Position numbers and translations under genes: made by a program. A stretch of 64,000 bases of DNA, from positions 1 to 64,000 of the forward strand of contig QKMY01000017.1 of the NCBI GenBank assembly GCA_003242895.1. The letters run 5' to 3'. Origin of the DNA: Candidatus Margulisiibacteriota bacterium (GTDB lineage Bacteria > Margulisbacteria > Riflemargulisbacteria > GWF2-39-127). Under the pieces are notes generated by a model. It worked only from the letters and a program-made list of their open reading frames with translations. It was not told the DNA's origin and did not search any database. Shown one piece after another: positions 35,337 to 44,997 of the stretch. Position 1 is the stretch's first letter. Each line of letters opens with the position of its first letter.

Positions 35337-36605
35337 ATGGAAAATGTATTAAGTATCATTTTGGGCGGAGGAAAAGGTACTCGCCTTTATCCGTTAACGA
35401 AGTACAGATCGAAGCCAGCTGTGCCTCTCGGGGGCAAGTACCGTCTTGTAGATATTCCGGTCAGTAATTGTATTAACTCAAGTATTAACAAGATATTTGT
35501 TATCACTCAGTATAACTCGGAATCATTGAATAGAAGCGTTTTTCAGACTTATAAATTCGATATCTTTTCAAAAGGCTATATTCGCATTCTGGCTGCTGAA
35601 CAGAGCCCGGAAAACGTTGATTGGCTTCAGGGTACAGCTGATGCAATCCGAAAGAACATCAAGCATATTTCTGATCTTAAAGTTGACTATATTCTGATAC
35701 TATCGGGAGATCAGCTTTATCGAATGGATTATCGTCAGATAATCGAAAAACATATCGAGTCAAAGGCGGATGCAACCCTCGCTCTTACGGTTTCCGAGAT
35801 AGAAAAGGCATCCTCCTTCGGGCTTGCTAAAATCGATGAGCATTCTGAGATCAAAGCTTTTGTTGAAAAACCAAAGGATCCGGCGATTATTAATGAATTC
35901 AAGGTGCCGGATGCAATTAAGCTAGAAGAGGGATTGCCTCTTGATAAGGACTATGTGCTTGCGAATATGGGTATATATGTTTTTTCTGTTAATTATCTTA
36001 GAGAGCTTATGGAGAATACGATTGAACCGGATTTCGGCAGGGATATTTTCCCTGGTTTATTAGGGAAGAAGAAGCTTGTCGGGTTTGTTCACAAAGGATA
36101 CTGGGAAGATATCGGTACTATTAAAGCTTTCTACGAAGCGAATCTTGATTTGGCTTCACCGCTTCCAAAGTTTAATTTTTATGATATGGAATATCCGATC
36201 TATGCTCAGCCGCTATTTTTGCCGCCGTCGAAGTTTGAAGCAAGCTTCATAGAGAATTCGCTGGTTTCCGATGGCTGTGTTCTTAATCGTGTTACCATAA
36301 GGAATTCCATGATTGGCATTCGGACAATTGTTGACCGTGACAGCTATATCGAAGAATCGATCCTCATGGGAGATGATTATTACCAAACCGAAATGTCAAA
36401 AGTCTGCGATGATGTAAAAATGGGCATTGGAAGAAACTGCGTTATCAAAAAAGCTATTATTGATAAAAATGCCCGTATTGGAAATAACGTAAAAATTATT
36501 AATCCCAGAAATGTCCAGAATTATGAGGGCGAGAATTATATGATACGGGAAGGTATCGTCGTTATTGAAAAGTATGCTTGTATTCCGGATAATACAGTAA
36601 TATAG
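35337..36605 (+). CDS. glgC: Glucose-1-phosphate adenylyltransferase
   Basis: GlgC makes ADP-glucose from ATP and glucose 1-phosphate, the committed step of glycogen synthesis. The 422-residue protein has the nucleotide-binding GGGKGTRLYPLT (about 10-21), KPAVPLGGKYRLVDIPVSNC, WLQGTADAIRKN, LSGDQLYRMDY (about 121-131), and the sugar-phosphate region EKPKDPA, with a C-terminal left-handed beta helix (about 305-422). Length and motifs are normal. glgA and glgB are not in the window. RBS GGGTGAT precedes the ATG. Confidence 0.96.
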   Translation: MENVLSIILGGGKGTRLYPLTKYRSKPAVPLGGKYRLVDIPVSNCINSSINKIFVITQYNSESLNRSVFQTYKFDIFSKGYIRILAAEQSPENVDWLQGTADAIRKNIKHISDLKVDYILILSGDQLYRMDYRQIIEKHIESKADATLALTVSEIEKASSFGLAKIDEHSEIKAFVEKPKDPAIINEFKVPDAIKLEEGLPLDKDYVLANMGIYVFSVNYLRELMENTIEPDFGRDIFPGLLGKKKLVGFVHKGYWEDIGTIKAFYEANLDLASPLPKFNFYDMEYPIYAQPLFLPPSKFEASFIENSLVSDGCVLNRVTIRNSMIGIRTIVDRDSYIEESILMGDDYYQTEMSKVCDDVKMGIGRNCVIKKAIIDKNARIGNNVKIINPRNVQNYEGENYMIREGIVVIEKYACIPDNTVI

Positions 36606-36639
36606 TGTCGCTACTAAGTTCTTAAAGGGGGGTCTTGTT

Positions 36640-38109
36640 TTGTTTGCAATCCGAAATGTCGATTTGAGTCAAGTAACTGTCGGGACGCTCATAGTTGCTG
36701 TTATTGAAGATCAGGAAATTCAGGAAATTTATGAGCAGGATATTATTAATAAAATAATTAACGAGCATAAATCTATTCCTGAATTTCCAAAAGAAAAAAA
36801 AGAACAACTTATTCTTTATAAGGTCCCAGGCATTAATGCCGATAAGGTAATTTTTGTGAGCCTTGGAAAACTGGAACAGGTAACCAGTGAAGACGTTCGT
36901 GTTGTTATTGGCTCGGCAATAAGTAAATGTATGGGAATGAAGCTTGATGAAGCTTATGTTGCTATCCCCTCAAAACTGAAGTTGCCATATGCAGACGTAA
37001 TTTCGGCTATGCTCGAAGGTGCGTACTTGCGTAACTATATTTTTGATAAGTATAAAAAGGATAAAAAAACTAAAACGTTATCAAAAGTCGTTTTTGTAAC
37101 ACATGAATCTGATATTCGGGAATATGAAGCACTTAATAAAAAAAACATGGCTATTTGTAGCGGGACGTTGATGGCTCGGGAGTGGGTGAGTACCCCGGCT
37201 AATGAGCTTACTCCAGAAATATTCGCGAATGAGATTATAGATAAAGCCATAGATAGCGGTATAACTATCAATGTTATGGAAGAGCAGCAACTTGCAGATC
37301 AAAATTTTAATGCGCTACTCGCAGTGAGCATGGGGAGCCAGAATAAGCCGCGATTCGTAATTATGGAACACAATATTGATAATACTGACAAAATATGTGT
37401 GCTTGTCGGTAAGGCGGTAACCTTTGATTCCGGTGGTATTAACCTTAAAACCTCAGATTCTTTAAGTGATATGAAATCTGACATGAGTGGAGGCGCTGCT
37501 GTTGCAGCAACGATGATCACTGCTGCCAAACTTAAGCTGCCTATGGGCTTGGTAGGTATAATTCCGATAGTCGAGAATATGCCTTCAGGAAGCGCGATCC
37601 GTCCGGGTGATATCGTAAAAAGTTATAATGGGAAAACAATCGAGATACTTAATACTGATGCAGAAGGCAGATTGATACTGGCTGATGCTATTTCGTACGC
37701 TAAAAAAGAATATAACCCGGAAATGATAATTGATCTGGCAACATTGACCGGAGCCTGTGTTGTTGCGCTCGGGGAGAAGTTTGCCGGAATTTTTTCTCAT
37801 GATAAAGAGATGATTGAACAGATGTTGAAATCATCGGAAAGAACCTATGAGCGTTGCTGGCAGTTACCTATGCCCGATGATTATAAAGAGTTTCTCAAGA
37901 GTGATTTTGCAGATATAAAAAATATAAGTTCCAGGCGATGGGGTGGTGCTATTACTGCTGCCTTGTTCCTCTCTGATTTTGTGGGAGATACGAAGTGGAT
38001 GCATCTTGATATTGCCGGACCGGCATATATTACCAAAGGCGATCCCTATTGTCCTGTAGGGGGTACCGGGTTTGGTGTCAGACTGCTTTGTGACTTTTTG
38101 CAGCAATAA
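36640..38109 (+). CDS. pepA: Leucyl aminopeptidase (M17)
   Basis: This 489-residue cytosolic metallopeptidase removes N-terminal amino acids. The C-terminal catalytic domain carries VGKAVTFDSGGINLK (about 252-266), SDMKSDMSGGAAV, and the signature NTDAEGRLILADA (about 341-353), with the two-metal ligands Lys, Asp and Glu all present. The N-terminal macro-like domain covers about 1-160. The gene starts with TTG at 36640, following AAGGGGGG. It is 34 bases after glgC and may be co-transcribed. Confidence 0.95.
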   Translation: MFAIRNVDLSQVTVGTLIVAVIEDQEIQEIYEQDIINKIINEHKSIPEFPKEKKEQLILYKVPGINADKVIFVSLGKLEQVTSEDVRVVIGSAISKCMGMKLDEAYVAIPSKLKLPYADVISAMLEGAYLRNYIFDKYKKDKKTKTLSKVVFVTHESDIREYEALNKKNMAICSGTLMAREWVSTPANELTPEIFANEIIDKAIDSGITINVMEEQQLADQNFNALLAVSMGSQNKPRFVIMEHNIDNTDKICVLVGKAVTFDSGGINLKTSDSLSDMKSDMSGGAAVAATMITAAKLKLPMGLVGIIPIVENMPSGSAIRPGDIVKSYNGKTIEILNTDAEGRLILADAISYAKKEYNPEMIIDLATLTGACVVALGEKFAGIFSHDKEMIEQMLKSSERTYERCWQLPMPDDYKEFLKSDFADIKNISSRRWGGAITAALFLSDFVGDTKWMHLDIAGPAYITKGDPYCPVGGTGFGVRLLCDFLQQ

Positions 38110-38120
38110 TCTTTTTCGGA

Positions 38121-38702
38121 CTAGTAAAGAGCACATTCCGAATTGAGTTGATCGTTATTGTAGACTGCAACATAGTTTTTACTTGTTTGTGCAAAAAGCG
38201 GAGAGGTTAAGTTGGGTTCGTCGCTCATGGTTATCGGGATGATGCCTCCTTTTTTATCTGCCTTTGCATTGAACATTTGCCCGTATGTTATATTGTCTTG
38301 ATTTATTTGCGTCCAGCTGTCCCAGGTTACTACAAAGCCTTCATTTTCCAATGCTTTAACTTTTATGCTGTTTTGGTAGTTTGCTTCATAGCTGCATATT
38401 TGAAATGTATCGCCGATCCTGGTCCCATTAGCATCGAATAACTGTCCGGAAATGTTTCCTGAACTCGAATCGTCGTTAAGGGTTTCCCAAATAACGACAA
38501 AAGTACCGTTTGATAATAAGGCTATTTCGGGATTGATTTGTGATGTCGTGGTACAGGTATTGATCAGTGTTTTTTCAATACAGATCACTGGTTCTGCGGA
38601 CCTGTTATTTTGGGGAACATTATTCTGGACAAAAGTTGAGCATCCTGGTAAGGAAAGTAATAGGGCTAATAACGGTAGTAAGAGCGAATTTCTTATTATC
38701 AT
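38121..38702 (-). CDS. Predicted lipoprotein with WxSG-type repeats
   Basis: A 193-residue protein with a lipobox LPGC (Cys about residue 21). After a linker, two repeats occur of the pattern GTFVVIWETLNDDSSSGNIS-GQLFDANG-RIGDTFQI and GFVVTWDSWTQINQDNITYG-QMFNA. Such repeats are found in extracellular and surface-exposed proteins. Specific function is unknown. It is downstream of nth on the same strand, 54 bases later, with AAGGAG about 11 bases from the start, and converges with pepA. Confidence 0.7.
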   Translation of the reverse strand: MIIRNSLLLPLLALLLSLPGCSTFVQNNVPQNNRSAEPVICIEKTLINTCTTTSQINPEIALLSNGTFVVIWETLNDDSSSGNISGQLFDANGTRIGDTFQICSYEANYQNSIKVKALENEGFVVTWDSWTQINQDNITYGQMFNAKADKKGGIIPITMSDEPNLTSPLFAQTSKNYVAVYNNDQLNSECALY

Positions 38703-38756
38703 AATAAAAATGCTCCTTCTTTATATATTAGATTATCGGTATTTTATTCCCCTTTG

Positions 38757-39431
38757 TTAACCGTTTTTTATTAAGCTGGAGGGGCAGTATTTATTAATGA
38801 TGCAAATCCCGCATTTTGGTTTTCTGGCAACGCAGGTGTTTCTGCCATGGTAAATAAGGTAGTGCGAAAAGTCGGTCCAGGTGATTTGGGGAACAAGTTT
38901 GATCAGGTCCTGCTCGATTTTTTCGGGATCAGTATGTTCTGTGATCCCTAATCTTCCGGATACTCGGATAACGTGAGTATCAACTGCGATTCCTGAATTA
39001 ATTCCAAAAGCGTTTCCAAGTATTACGTTAGCGGTCTTCCTTCCGATCCCTGGCAGACTTGTGAGTTCGTCCATGGTCCGAGGCACTTTGCCGTGATACT
39101 TTTCAAGGATCTGGCGGCAGCATTTTATTATGTTGGCTGCTTTGTTCTTGTAGAATCCAATTGTTCGGATATCCTGTATGAATTCTTCGGGATCGGCATT
39201 CGCAAAATCCTGTGCTGATCGATACTTTTTGAAAAGATCTTCAGTCACGATATTCACTTGCTTGTCGGTTGTCTGTGCCGATAGGATGGCAGCGACCAGG
39301 AGCTCTAAGGGTGAAGTGAAATTAAGTGCGGATTTTGGCTCCGGATAGGTATCGGACAGAAGTTTTGTAATTACGGCAGTCCTTGACTTCCGCTCTTCAA
39401 GGCTTTCTTTTCTCACTTGCTCAAAATTCAT
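38757..39431 (-). CDS. nth: Endonuclease III (DNA glycosylase/AP lyase)
   Basis: Nth removes oxidised pyrimidines in base-excision repair. The 224-residue protein has the helix-hairpin-helix LTSLPGIGRKTANVIL (about 122-137) with the catalytic Lys, the GIAVDTHVIRVSGRLG segment with catalytic Asp (about 146), and a C-terminal 4Fe-4S cysteine cluster CVARKPKCGICIINKYC spaced C-X6-C-X2-C-X5-C. The start is the ATG at 39431 with GGGAG upstream; two extra upstream codons are rejected. It follows polX by 57 bases, forming a repair-related unit. Confidence 0.95.
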   Translation of the reverse strand: MNFEQVRKESLEERKSRTAVITKLLSDTYPEPKSALNFTSPLELLVAAILSAQTTDKQVNIVTEDLFKKYRSAQDFANADPEEFIQDIRTIGFYKNKAANIIKCCRQILEKYHGKVPRTMDELTSLPGIGRKTANVILGNAFGINSGIAVDTHVIRVSGRLGITEHTDPEKIEQDLIKLVPQITWTDFSHYLIYHGRNTCVARKPKCGICIINKYCPSSLIKNG

Positions 39432-39488
39432 AGGCAACTCCCTGGTTCTGGATATTAGGTCTCAGAGTAACGGTTTTCCGGGTGCACG

Positions 39489-41216
39489 TCAAATATTTAT
39501 CGGCGAGACCGCTCTGAAATATTTTTCCAGGTCAGCAACATCCATGGTATTCCCGACATCGTGGGCTTCGAGCCATCCTTTTCTTGCGATATCGACGCCG
39601 AGTTCTACATAATGCATGCTTTCCATATTGTGGGCATCGGGGTTGATAAATATCTTTATTCCCAGTTCTTTTGCTTGCTTGCAATATCTCCAGTCAAGGT
39701 CAAAACGATTGGGGTTGGCATTGAGCTCTATTGCTTTATGATTTTTGGCGGCACAGCTAAGAATGGTTGCCATGTCGACATTATACTCTTTCCTGGCGAG
39801 TAGCAACCGTCCTGTCGGATGTCCGAGTATGGTTACATAGGGGTTTTCAAGCGCCCGGCATATTCGCTTGGTCATATCTTCCGTGGACAGATTAAACCTG
39901 GAATGTACCGAAGCGATAACAAAATCATAGAGCGCCAAGGTCTCAGGATTGTAATCAAGAGACCCGTCACCTAGGATATCGAGTTCTACCCCCTTAAAAA
40001 CTCTGAACGGATAATGCAGCTTATTAAGAATCTCAATTTCTTCGAGCTGCCGGTGGACCTGTTCGATTGTCAGCCCTCCGGCATAAGAGGCAGTAACTGA
40101 ATGATCGGTAATCCCGATATACGAGTATCCGGAGTTTTTGCAGGCGGTTACCATTTCTTCCAGTGTATTGTTACCATCACTCCAGGTTGTATGACAATGA
40201 AGTATTCCTTTGATATCTTTTTTCTCGATAAGGCGGGGAAGCGATCCTGTTTCGGCTGCTTCTATTTCTCCGAGGTTTTCGCGCAATTCCGGAGGAATGA
40301 AGTCTAGCCCCAGCGCAGCAAAAATTTCTTTTTCGCTGGAACAGGGTATGTTGGTGTTATCTTCACGGAATAGCCCGTATTCGTTCATTTTCAGGCCCAT
40401 TTTCTTTGCCCGTCCTCTCATTGCAGTGTTGTGGTCTTTACTGCCTGTAAGATGATGGAGCGTGTATGGATATTCTTCTTTGCTGACAACTCGCAGGTCA
40501 CAATTCATTCCGGTGCGCAGGCTTATAGTTGATTTTGTTGTGCCTTTAGCAATTATATTTTCGACCGTTGGCAGGGATACAAAGAAGTCCATGACTTTTT
40601 CCGTGTTATCACAGGTGGCAACGATATCTATGTCCCTGACGATTTCTTTGCGGCGCCTAATGCTTCCGGCAACTTCAATACTGGTGACCTCCGGCAGTGA
40701 TTTCATGTGAGCGACAAGTTTGTTCGCTGTATTGATCCCGTCGGTGAGCAGATAGGTACCTGAATATTTTTTTAAGAAGGAGATCCCTTCCATAATGTTC
40801 TGTTGGGTTTTTAACCCGAATTTCTCGATATGCAGCAACCTGTTTTCCAAGCATGCCTGTTCCAATTCTTGAATGCTTTTGATTCCTAGCTCATGGTAAA
40901 GAATAATAACTTTTTTGGGACCAAGGGTAGGGACCTTCATCATTTCAATCAGTCCGGGAGGTGTTTTCTCTTTTAATTGTTCGTAATAAACAAGATGTCC
41001 TGTAGTTTGGAGTTCGTGAATTTTTTCCAGTATGCTTGAGCCGAGGCCCTTTATTGTTTTTAGTTCGCCGCTTATTGATAGCTCTTCGAAATTATTGAGG
41101 GATTCTATTGTTCTTGCGGCATTCTCGTATGCTCTCACTTTGAATGGATTCTCGCCGCTGATTTCCAGCAGATGTGCAGTTTCCAAGAATATTTGCGCAA
41201 TCCTGTCTTTGTCCAT
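39489..41216 (-). CDS. polX: DNA polymerase/3'-5' exonuclease PolX
   Basis: The 575-residue family X polymerase fills short gaps during repair. It has an 8-kDa helix-hairpin-helix part (about 1-85; IKGLGSSILEKI and VPTLGPKKVIILY), a nucleotidyltransferase domain (EVAGSIRRRKEIVRDIDIVAT, about 180-200, with the catalytic Asp pair DID), and a C-terminal PHP exonuclease domain (about 335-575; ILHCHTTWSDG, ITDHS, GVELDIL, LGHPTGRLL, NPDAHN). All metal-binding motifs of the PHP domain are visible. It lies between yihY-like and nth genes in one direction. Confidence 0.95.
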   Translation of the reverse strand: MDKDRIAQIFLETAHLLEISGENPFKVRAYENAARTIESLNNFEELSISGELKTIKGLGSSILEKIHELQTTGHLVYYEQLKEKTPPGLIEMMKVPTLGPKKVIILYHELGIKSIQELEQACLENRLLHIEKFGLKTQQNIMEGISFLKKYSGTYLLTDGINTANKLVAHMKSLPEVTSIEVAGSIRRRKEIVRDIDIVATCDNTEKVMDFFVSLPTVENIIAKGTTKSTISLRTGMNCDLRVVSKEEYPYTLHHLTGSKDHNTAMRGRAKKMGLKMNEYGLFREDNTNIPCSSEKEIFAALGLDFIPPELRENLGEIEAAETGSLPRLIEKKDIKGILHCHTTWSDGNNTLEEMVTACKNSGYSYIGITDHSVTASYAGGLTIEQVHRQLEEIEILNKLHYPFRVFKGVELDILGDGSLDYNPETLALYDFVIASVHSRFNLSTEDMTKRICRALENPYVTILGHPTGRLLLARKEYNVDMATILSCAAKNHKAIELNANPNRFDLDWRYCKQAKELGIKIFINPDAHNMESMHYVELGVDIARKGWLEAHDVGNTMDVADLEKYFRAVSPINI

Positions 41217-41239
41217 TGTCCACTCGTGAGCTTAATCGG

Positions 41240-42052
41240 TTACCTTTTTAAAAGGTTCATGTTAATTGTTGTGCCAACCAGGAAGAAGAACGCGATAAAT
41301 TGGAACCATAATAGAAAAATAATGATCCCTCCGATAGCCCCGTATGTTTTGTTAACATTCATGAAGACGACTGCCAAACGAAAGATCTGGCTGAAAATAA
41401 TAAAAGTAAGAACAAAAAAAATCGCACCGGGTAAAGTGTTTTTGAAGCTGATATAAATGTTCAAAGCTTTTTTATAAAAATAGCCTACGGCCAAAACAAA
41501 GGGCAAAAAATAGAGTGCGATTTCAATGAATGCAATGAGTACTGACCTTCCCCAGAACGGCGGCATATATTTTTTTAATATAACTTCTCCGGCTATCACG
41601 AAGAGGATAACTAGAATGGCTATGAAGGCAAAGACAATAAGGAATCCCATGGAGAGCAATACTTTTTTAATGATCGAACGATTATCGTTAATGCCGTTCA
41701 GCTTATTGAGCAGTTTAATGGTTACATTAATAATATTAGACGCGGAATAGAGCGAAATCAAAAGTCCTATAATTACCAGCAAAATTGATTTTGAGGGTAG
41801 TATCTGCTGGACGTTGTTTGTGATAGCCGAATACGCGTCAGCCGGTATAAATTGGGCTACGGTTTTGAGTAATCTGTCATAGAGCCGATACCGGCCTGCA
41901 ACAAGTCCAAGTACCGAAGCAAGGAAAAATAGTAAAGGAAAAATCGAGAAGATCGCTGTGAAAGAGATTATCGAAGCATGCCCATAGATGTCTTTTTCAC
42001 TAATATCATGAAATAGCTTTTTTAGAAATGATTTTATTGCCTTAATATCCAT
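41240..42052 (-). CDS. YihY/BrkB family inner-membrane protein
   Basis: A 270-residue protein with about six membrane helices belonging to the YihY (formerly misnamed RNase BN) family. The first helix follows the conserved HASIISFTAIFSIFPLLFFL, and PGAIFFVLTFIIFSQIFRLAV with KTYGAIGGIIIFLLWFQFIA at the end is diagnostic. The physiological role is unknown. It is the first gene of a likely yihY-polX-nth-lipoprotein transcript, 23 bases from polX. Confidence 0.92.
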   Translation of the reverse strand: MDIKAIKSFLKKLFHDISEKDIYGHASIISFTAIFSIFPLLFFLASVLGLVAGRYRLYDRLLKTVAQFIPADAYSAITNNVQQILPSKSILLVIIGLLISLYSASNIINVTIKLLNKLNGINDNRSIIKKVLLSMGFLIVFAFIAILVILFVIAGEVILKKYMPPFWGRSVLIAFIEIALYFLPFVLAVGYFYKKALNIYISFKNTLPGAIFFVLTFIIFSQIFRLAVVFMNVNKTYGAIGGIIIFLLWFQFIAFFFLVGTTINMNLLKR

Positions 42053-42210
42053 ATTTTTCTATTCACTTAAGTTTTGAGGGGTATTATACTGAGATATCGA
42101 GAATATTAAAAGCGTTTTTTGGAAGCTGTTTTCAGTTTAATGTGTAGTTAAGAAGGATCTTGCATTTAAAGGCAAATATCTTTAAAATATAAAAAAGTTT
42201 GGATATATTG

Positions 42211-42930
42211 ATGAAGGGAACGGTGCTTGGTTTGCTAAAAATATTTTATTCTTTACTTATGGTTTTTTCTTTGCTGCTTGCCGGGTGTGCTCAAGAATTC
42301 AGAGATGCTACGGTAACCCCAAAGAAAATTGAAATAAATAGTGCTACCGGGACCTTTGACCGGGTTTTTCTTGCGTGGAATTATCCATCCGGATATCCGA
42401 CGATTAATATCGGAGTTTATCAATTATACCGGGATACAGCTGATGTTGTAGCATTGGTTTCAACTAACTTTTTGGTGGAATTATCATCAACGGCTAACAC
42501 CTATGAAGATACAGCTGTATCAGAGAATACACTGTACTATTATAAGCTCCTCTATAAAGATTTTTTTGAGGCAGGTATTATTGATGTGTCTGCCCCGAAA
42601 ATGGTACAGACTTGTCTTCGTGCTAGTGTTAATGTGACCGTCGATTTCCTTAATCCATCCAGTCCGACTCTTGCAATTTCTGCTCAGAATTATTATCCTC
42701 AGTTGGATTTTCAGCTATATAGAATAACCGGCAATTTCGTTCAAGTGCCGACTTCAGCTCCGGTGGCGTTTTCTGGTCTGTTGAGTGGAGGAAGTATCAT
42801 CAAATTCCGGGATCCTATTGCTACTCAGAATCCTAATCAAATATATAGTTACCAACTGCGTGCCTCAAGCAGTGCTTTAAATGCTGTGATAACAAGCAAC
42901 GTTCTTCAAAAGCAGTTAATAACACCTTGA
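42211..42930 (+). CDS. Predicted lipoprotein with fibronectin type III-like domain
   Basis: A roughly 239-residue protein with a lipobox LLAGC near residue 26. The segment FDRVFLAWNYPSGYPTINIG through VSENTLYYYKLLYKDFFEAG resembles a fibronectin type III domain. The C-terminal half (about 150-239) is another beta-rich unit of unknown type. I placed the start at the ATG 42211; the frame also extends to a TTG at 42199, and neither has a good ribosome site. It stands alone, divergent from yihY. Confidence 0.7.
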   Translation: MKGTVLGLLKIFYSLLMVFSLLLAGCAQEFRDATVTPKKIEINSATGTFDRVFLAWNYPSGYPTINIGVYQLYRDTADVVALVSTNFLVELSSTANTYEDTAVSENTLYYYKLLYKDFFEAGIIDVSAPKMVQTCLRASVNVTVDFLNPSSPTLAISAQNYYPQLDFQLYRITGNFVQVPTSAPVAFSGLLSGGSIIKFRDPIATQNPNQIYSYQLRASSSALNAVITSNVLQKQLITP

Positions 42931-43265
42931 TAATTCTATCTTGTTGTAATTAATATGAGCTACTTCTTGTTTTGAAAAAAATATAGACTGACTGTCTGCC
43001 AGCAGAGTGTGGCATCTATAAAAAATGTATTCCTGATTTCACTGGAATGCGAAGGAAATTATTTGTTTCATAATTAGGATTGATATTCTAGACAGGATTT
43101 TCTATATAATAAAAATTTATTTATAGGTAGGAAATGAGAATCTTGGTCATATTGAAATTCATTATTTTAACGCTATAATTATATTAGTATTGCTCTCCTG
43201 AGCGAAATAACGAGAGGTTTGAATTTCTTTTTTGAAAAAGGATATCATAAGGAGCGGAGGCACTG
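42931..43265. other. Intergenic region without recognisable gene
   Basis: The 335 bases hold only short frames. An ATTCC/GGAAT hairpin near 43030-43050 lacks a T-tract. The right end carries the GGAGCGGAGG ribosome site of the following receiver gene. Confidence 0.5.
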
Positions 43266-43676
43266 ATGAACAAGCTATTACTGTTGGATGATAATCATTT
43301 TGTAGTCATGAGTTTTAAGGGTATCCTGGACTCAAAGTATATCCTTCTCGTTGCCAGGAATTACGACGAAGCCTTAAAACTCTATTCTGAAGAACCCGAT
43401 ATCGAGGTGATTATCTCTGATGTCAATTTGCAGGATTACCGTACCGGATTGGATTTTGTTAATCTCGTAAGAATGAATAATCCTTATGTACAGATTATAT
43501 TTTGCAGCGGCGAGAATAATTACGACTATGTTAAAGACCATTGCTGTCGCTACCTGCCTAAACCGGTTATGCCGGACGTCCTGTTGGAAAGTATCGAAAA
43601 AGCTTTGCAATATCGAGAGCAGTTAGTAAGAAAAAATAAGCAATTATTCCATAATTTGGAAAACGCAACCGCTTAA
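43266..43676 (+). CDS. Stand-alone receiver-domain protein
   Basis: The 136-residue receiver has KLLLLDDNHF at the N-terminus, the phosphoacceptor in EVIISDVNLQDYRTG (about residue 52), Ser in IIFCSGENN and Lys in YLPKPVMPD, so it should be phosphorylatable. It extends about 15 residues beyond the receiver fold (QLVRKNKQLFHNLENATA), with no output domain. The GGAGG ribosome site is strong. Confidence 0.88.
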   Translation: MNKLLLLDDNHFVVMSFKGILDSKYILLVARNYDEALKLYSEEPDIEVIISDVNLQDYRTGLDFVNLVRMNNPYVQIIFCSGENNYDYVKDHCCRYLPKPVMPDVLLESIEKALQYREQLVRKNKQLFHNLENATA

Positions 43677-43794
43677 CAGACGGTCCTGTTTAATTATGAA
43701 CTGTGGAGTGCGGGTTTGCTTGAGGCTCTACCCAAGAAATACTTACAAACCGCTATTTTCGAGTATAATTAGATTGTAGCCATGCAAAAGCATG

Positions 43795-43838
43795 TTGACA
43801 ATAAGAAAATTGATGTTATATTAGTTAAGTTGAACTAA
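43795..43838 (+). promoter_or_regulatory. marR promoter with overlapping MarR-type operator
   Basis: TTGACA (43795-43800), 16-base spacer, TATATT (43817-43822). A perfect inverted repeat TTAGTT-N6-AACTAA at 43821-43838 begins at the -10 and covers the likely transcription start. The half-site matches the AGTT/AACT type recognised by many MarR proteins, so autoregulation by the gene 15 bases downstream is likely. Confidence 0.78.
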
Positions 43839-43853
43839 CTAAATTGGAGCCCT

Positions 43854-44309
43854 ATGGATTTAGAAGAACTGTTCTTAAAAGTATCGAAACTGGTGTCTAA
43901 TGGTGTGCACTCTGTTACCAGGGAGTCTATTGGAAAGCATGGAATATGTTCTGATATAACATTTAATCAGTGGCATTATCTGGAAGCCATTGGAAATATG
44001 GAATATCCGACCTTTACGACACTTTCTGAGAAACTAGGAGTAACCAAGCCATCGACAACTGCAATTGTAAGCAAATTAATTAAAATGGGGTATATATTTA
44101 AACAGCAGTCTTTAGTTGATAAACGGGTTTTTTATCTGTATCTGACTGATAAAGCAAAAGAGATCTTAGAGTCAGAAAAAAACGGAATGAAAATGTTTGC
44201 GGCTAAAATGAAAGAGAATATGAGTAGCGAAGATATGGAAAAGATCCACTATGTTCTGGAAAAAATAATGAAGGTTATGGGACCGTTTTTCGATAAAGAA
44301 AAATGGTAA
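43854..44309 (+). CDS. MarR family transcriptional regulator
   Basis: A 151-residue winged-helix regulator. The DNA-binding part FTTLSEKLGVTKPSTTAIVSKLIKMGYI (about 61-88) followed by SLVDKRVFYLYLTDKAKEIL (about 92-111) is the characteristic MarR helix-turn-helix and wing. N- and C-terminal helices form the dimerisation region. Its own promoter holds an inverted repeat over the -10, suggesting negative autoregulation. The ligand is unknown; no obvious efflux or resistance gene is adjacent. Confidence 0.92.
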   Translation: MDLEELFLKVSKLVSNGVHSVTRESIGKHGICSDITFNQWHYLEAIGNMEYPTFTTLSEKLGVTKPSTTAIVSKLIKMGYIFKQQSLVDKRVFYLYLTDKAKEILESEKNGMKMFAAKMKENMSSEDMEKIHYVLEKIMKVMGPFFDKEKW

Positions 44310-44760
44310 TCGAAAAACGATAGTTTGAACAATGCCGGACCGTATATATTCGGCGAAAAGATGAATCTCTGTTTTTCTCAGGTGCTAACGTTTGATAAAC
44401 TGGCACTGATTATTGAATTCTATCATAATTCCAAATAAATATTTAAAAATTCCTACTAATCATATTTTGAAGATAATTGGAAGAATGGAGACTTTAATAG
44501 TTTCATTGCCGCAGACGGGCTAAAATCGCTTTTCTAATTTTATTTTCAATATATCATAATAGGTTAAATTCCGGAGATATTTCTGGTGTCTTTTGAGTGG
44601 GGTCCGGTCGTTGCAGTTACTGTGGATGCGGGGTTTTCTTTGATGTCGAATTGTTGGCTAAAAACCATAAAAAAACGATTTGTAAAAAAATAATTCTATG
44701 CGATAATCTAACAGCAAAGAGACGGATAACTAAACCAAATGGTTGGAGTGGAGATTGCTG
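44310..44760. other. Intergenic region, no supported gene
   Basis: The region holds only short or implausible frames. One plus-strand frame at 44597-44815 encodes a Cys-rich start (CSYCGCG) but then a Lys-rich tail with no ribosome site; I do not count it. No T-rich terminator was seen. Confidence 0.45.
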
Positions 44761-44958
44761 GTGGATAAGTCAGGTGCAGGAAATGTTAATGCTGATAGGA
44801 TCATTAATCGTCTAAATGCCAGTATATTGCAACATCTATCAGATAAATATGTGAATAAGGCAGAGAATGCTGTAACCCCGGAAGAGAAAAGGACTTGTTA
44901 TAACAAAGTGCTGTATTATTCGGGACTAAAGGCTATACTGGAAGATACTGTTGACTAG
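44761..44958 (+). CDS. Small hypothetical protein, 65 residues
   Basis: The frame begins with GTG at 44761, with GGAG at 44750-44753, and runs to 44958. The product is helical and charged (RIINRLNASILQHLSDKYV, then PEEKRTCYNKVLYYSGLKAIL) and looks like a small soluble protein. I do not recognise a family. It converges with the receiver gene at 44998. Longer starts (TTG 44743) are possible. Confidence 0.55.
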   Translation: MDKSGAGNVNADRIINRLNASILQHLSDKYVNKAENAVTPEEKRTCYNKVLYYSGLKAILEDTVD

Positions 44959-44997
44959 AAGTCCGATAGTTCTCAATAGCTTGATGAAGTGAAAGCT

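Noticed and set aside
44597-44815. Cys-rich plus-strand frame (CSYCGCG)
   Set aside because: Only two close cysteine pairs, then Lys-rich sequence, without a ribosome site or family resemblance.
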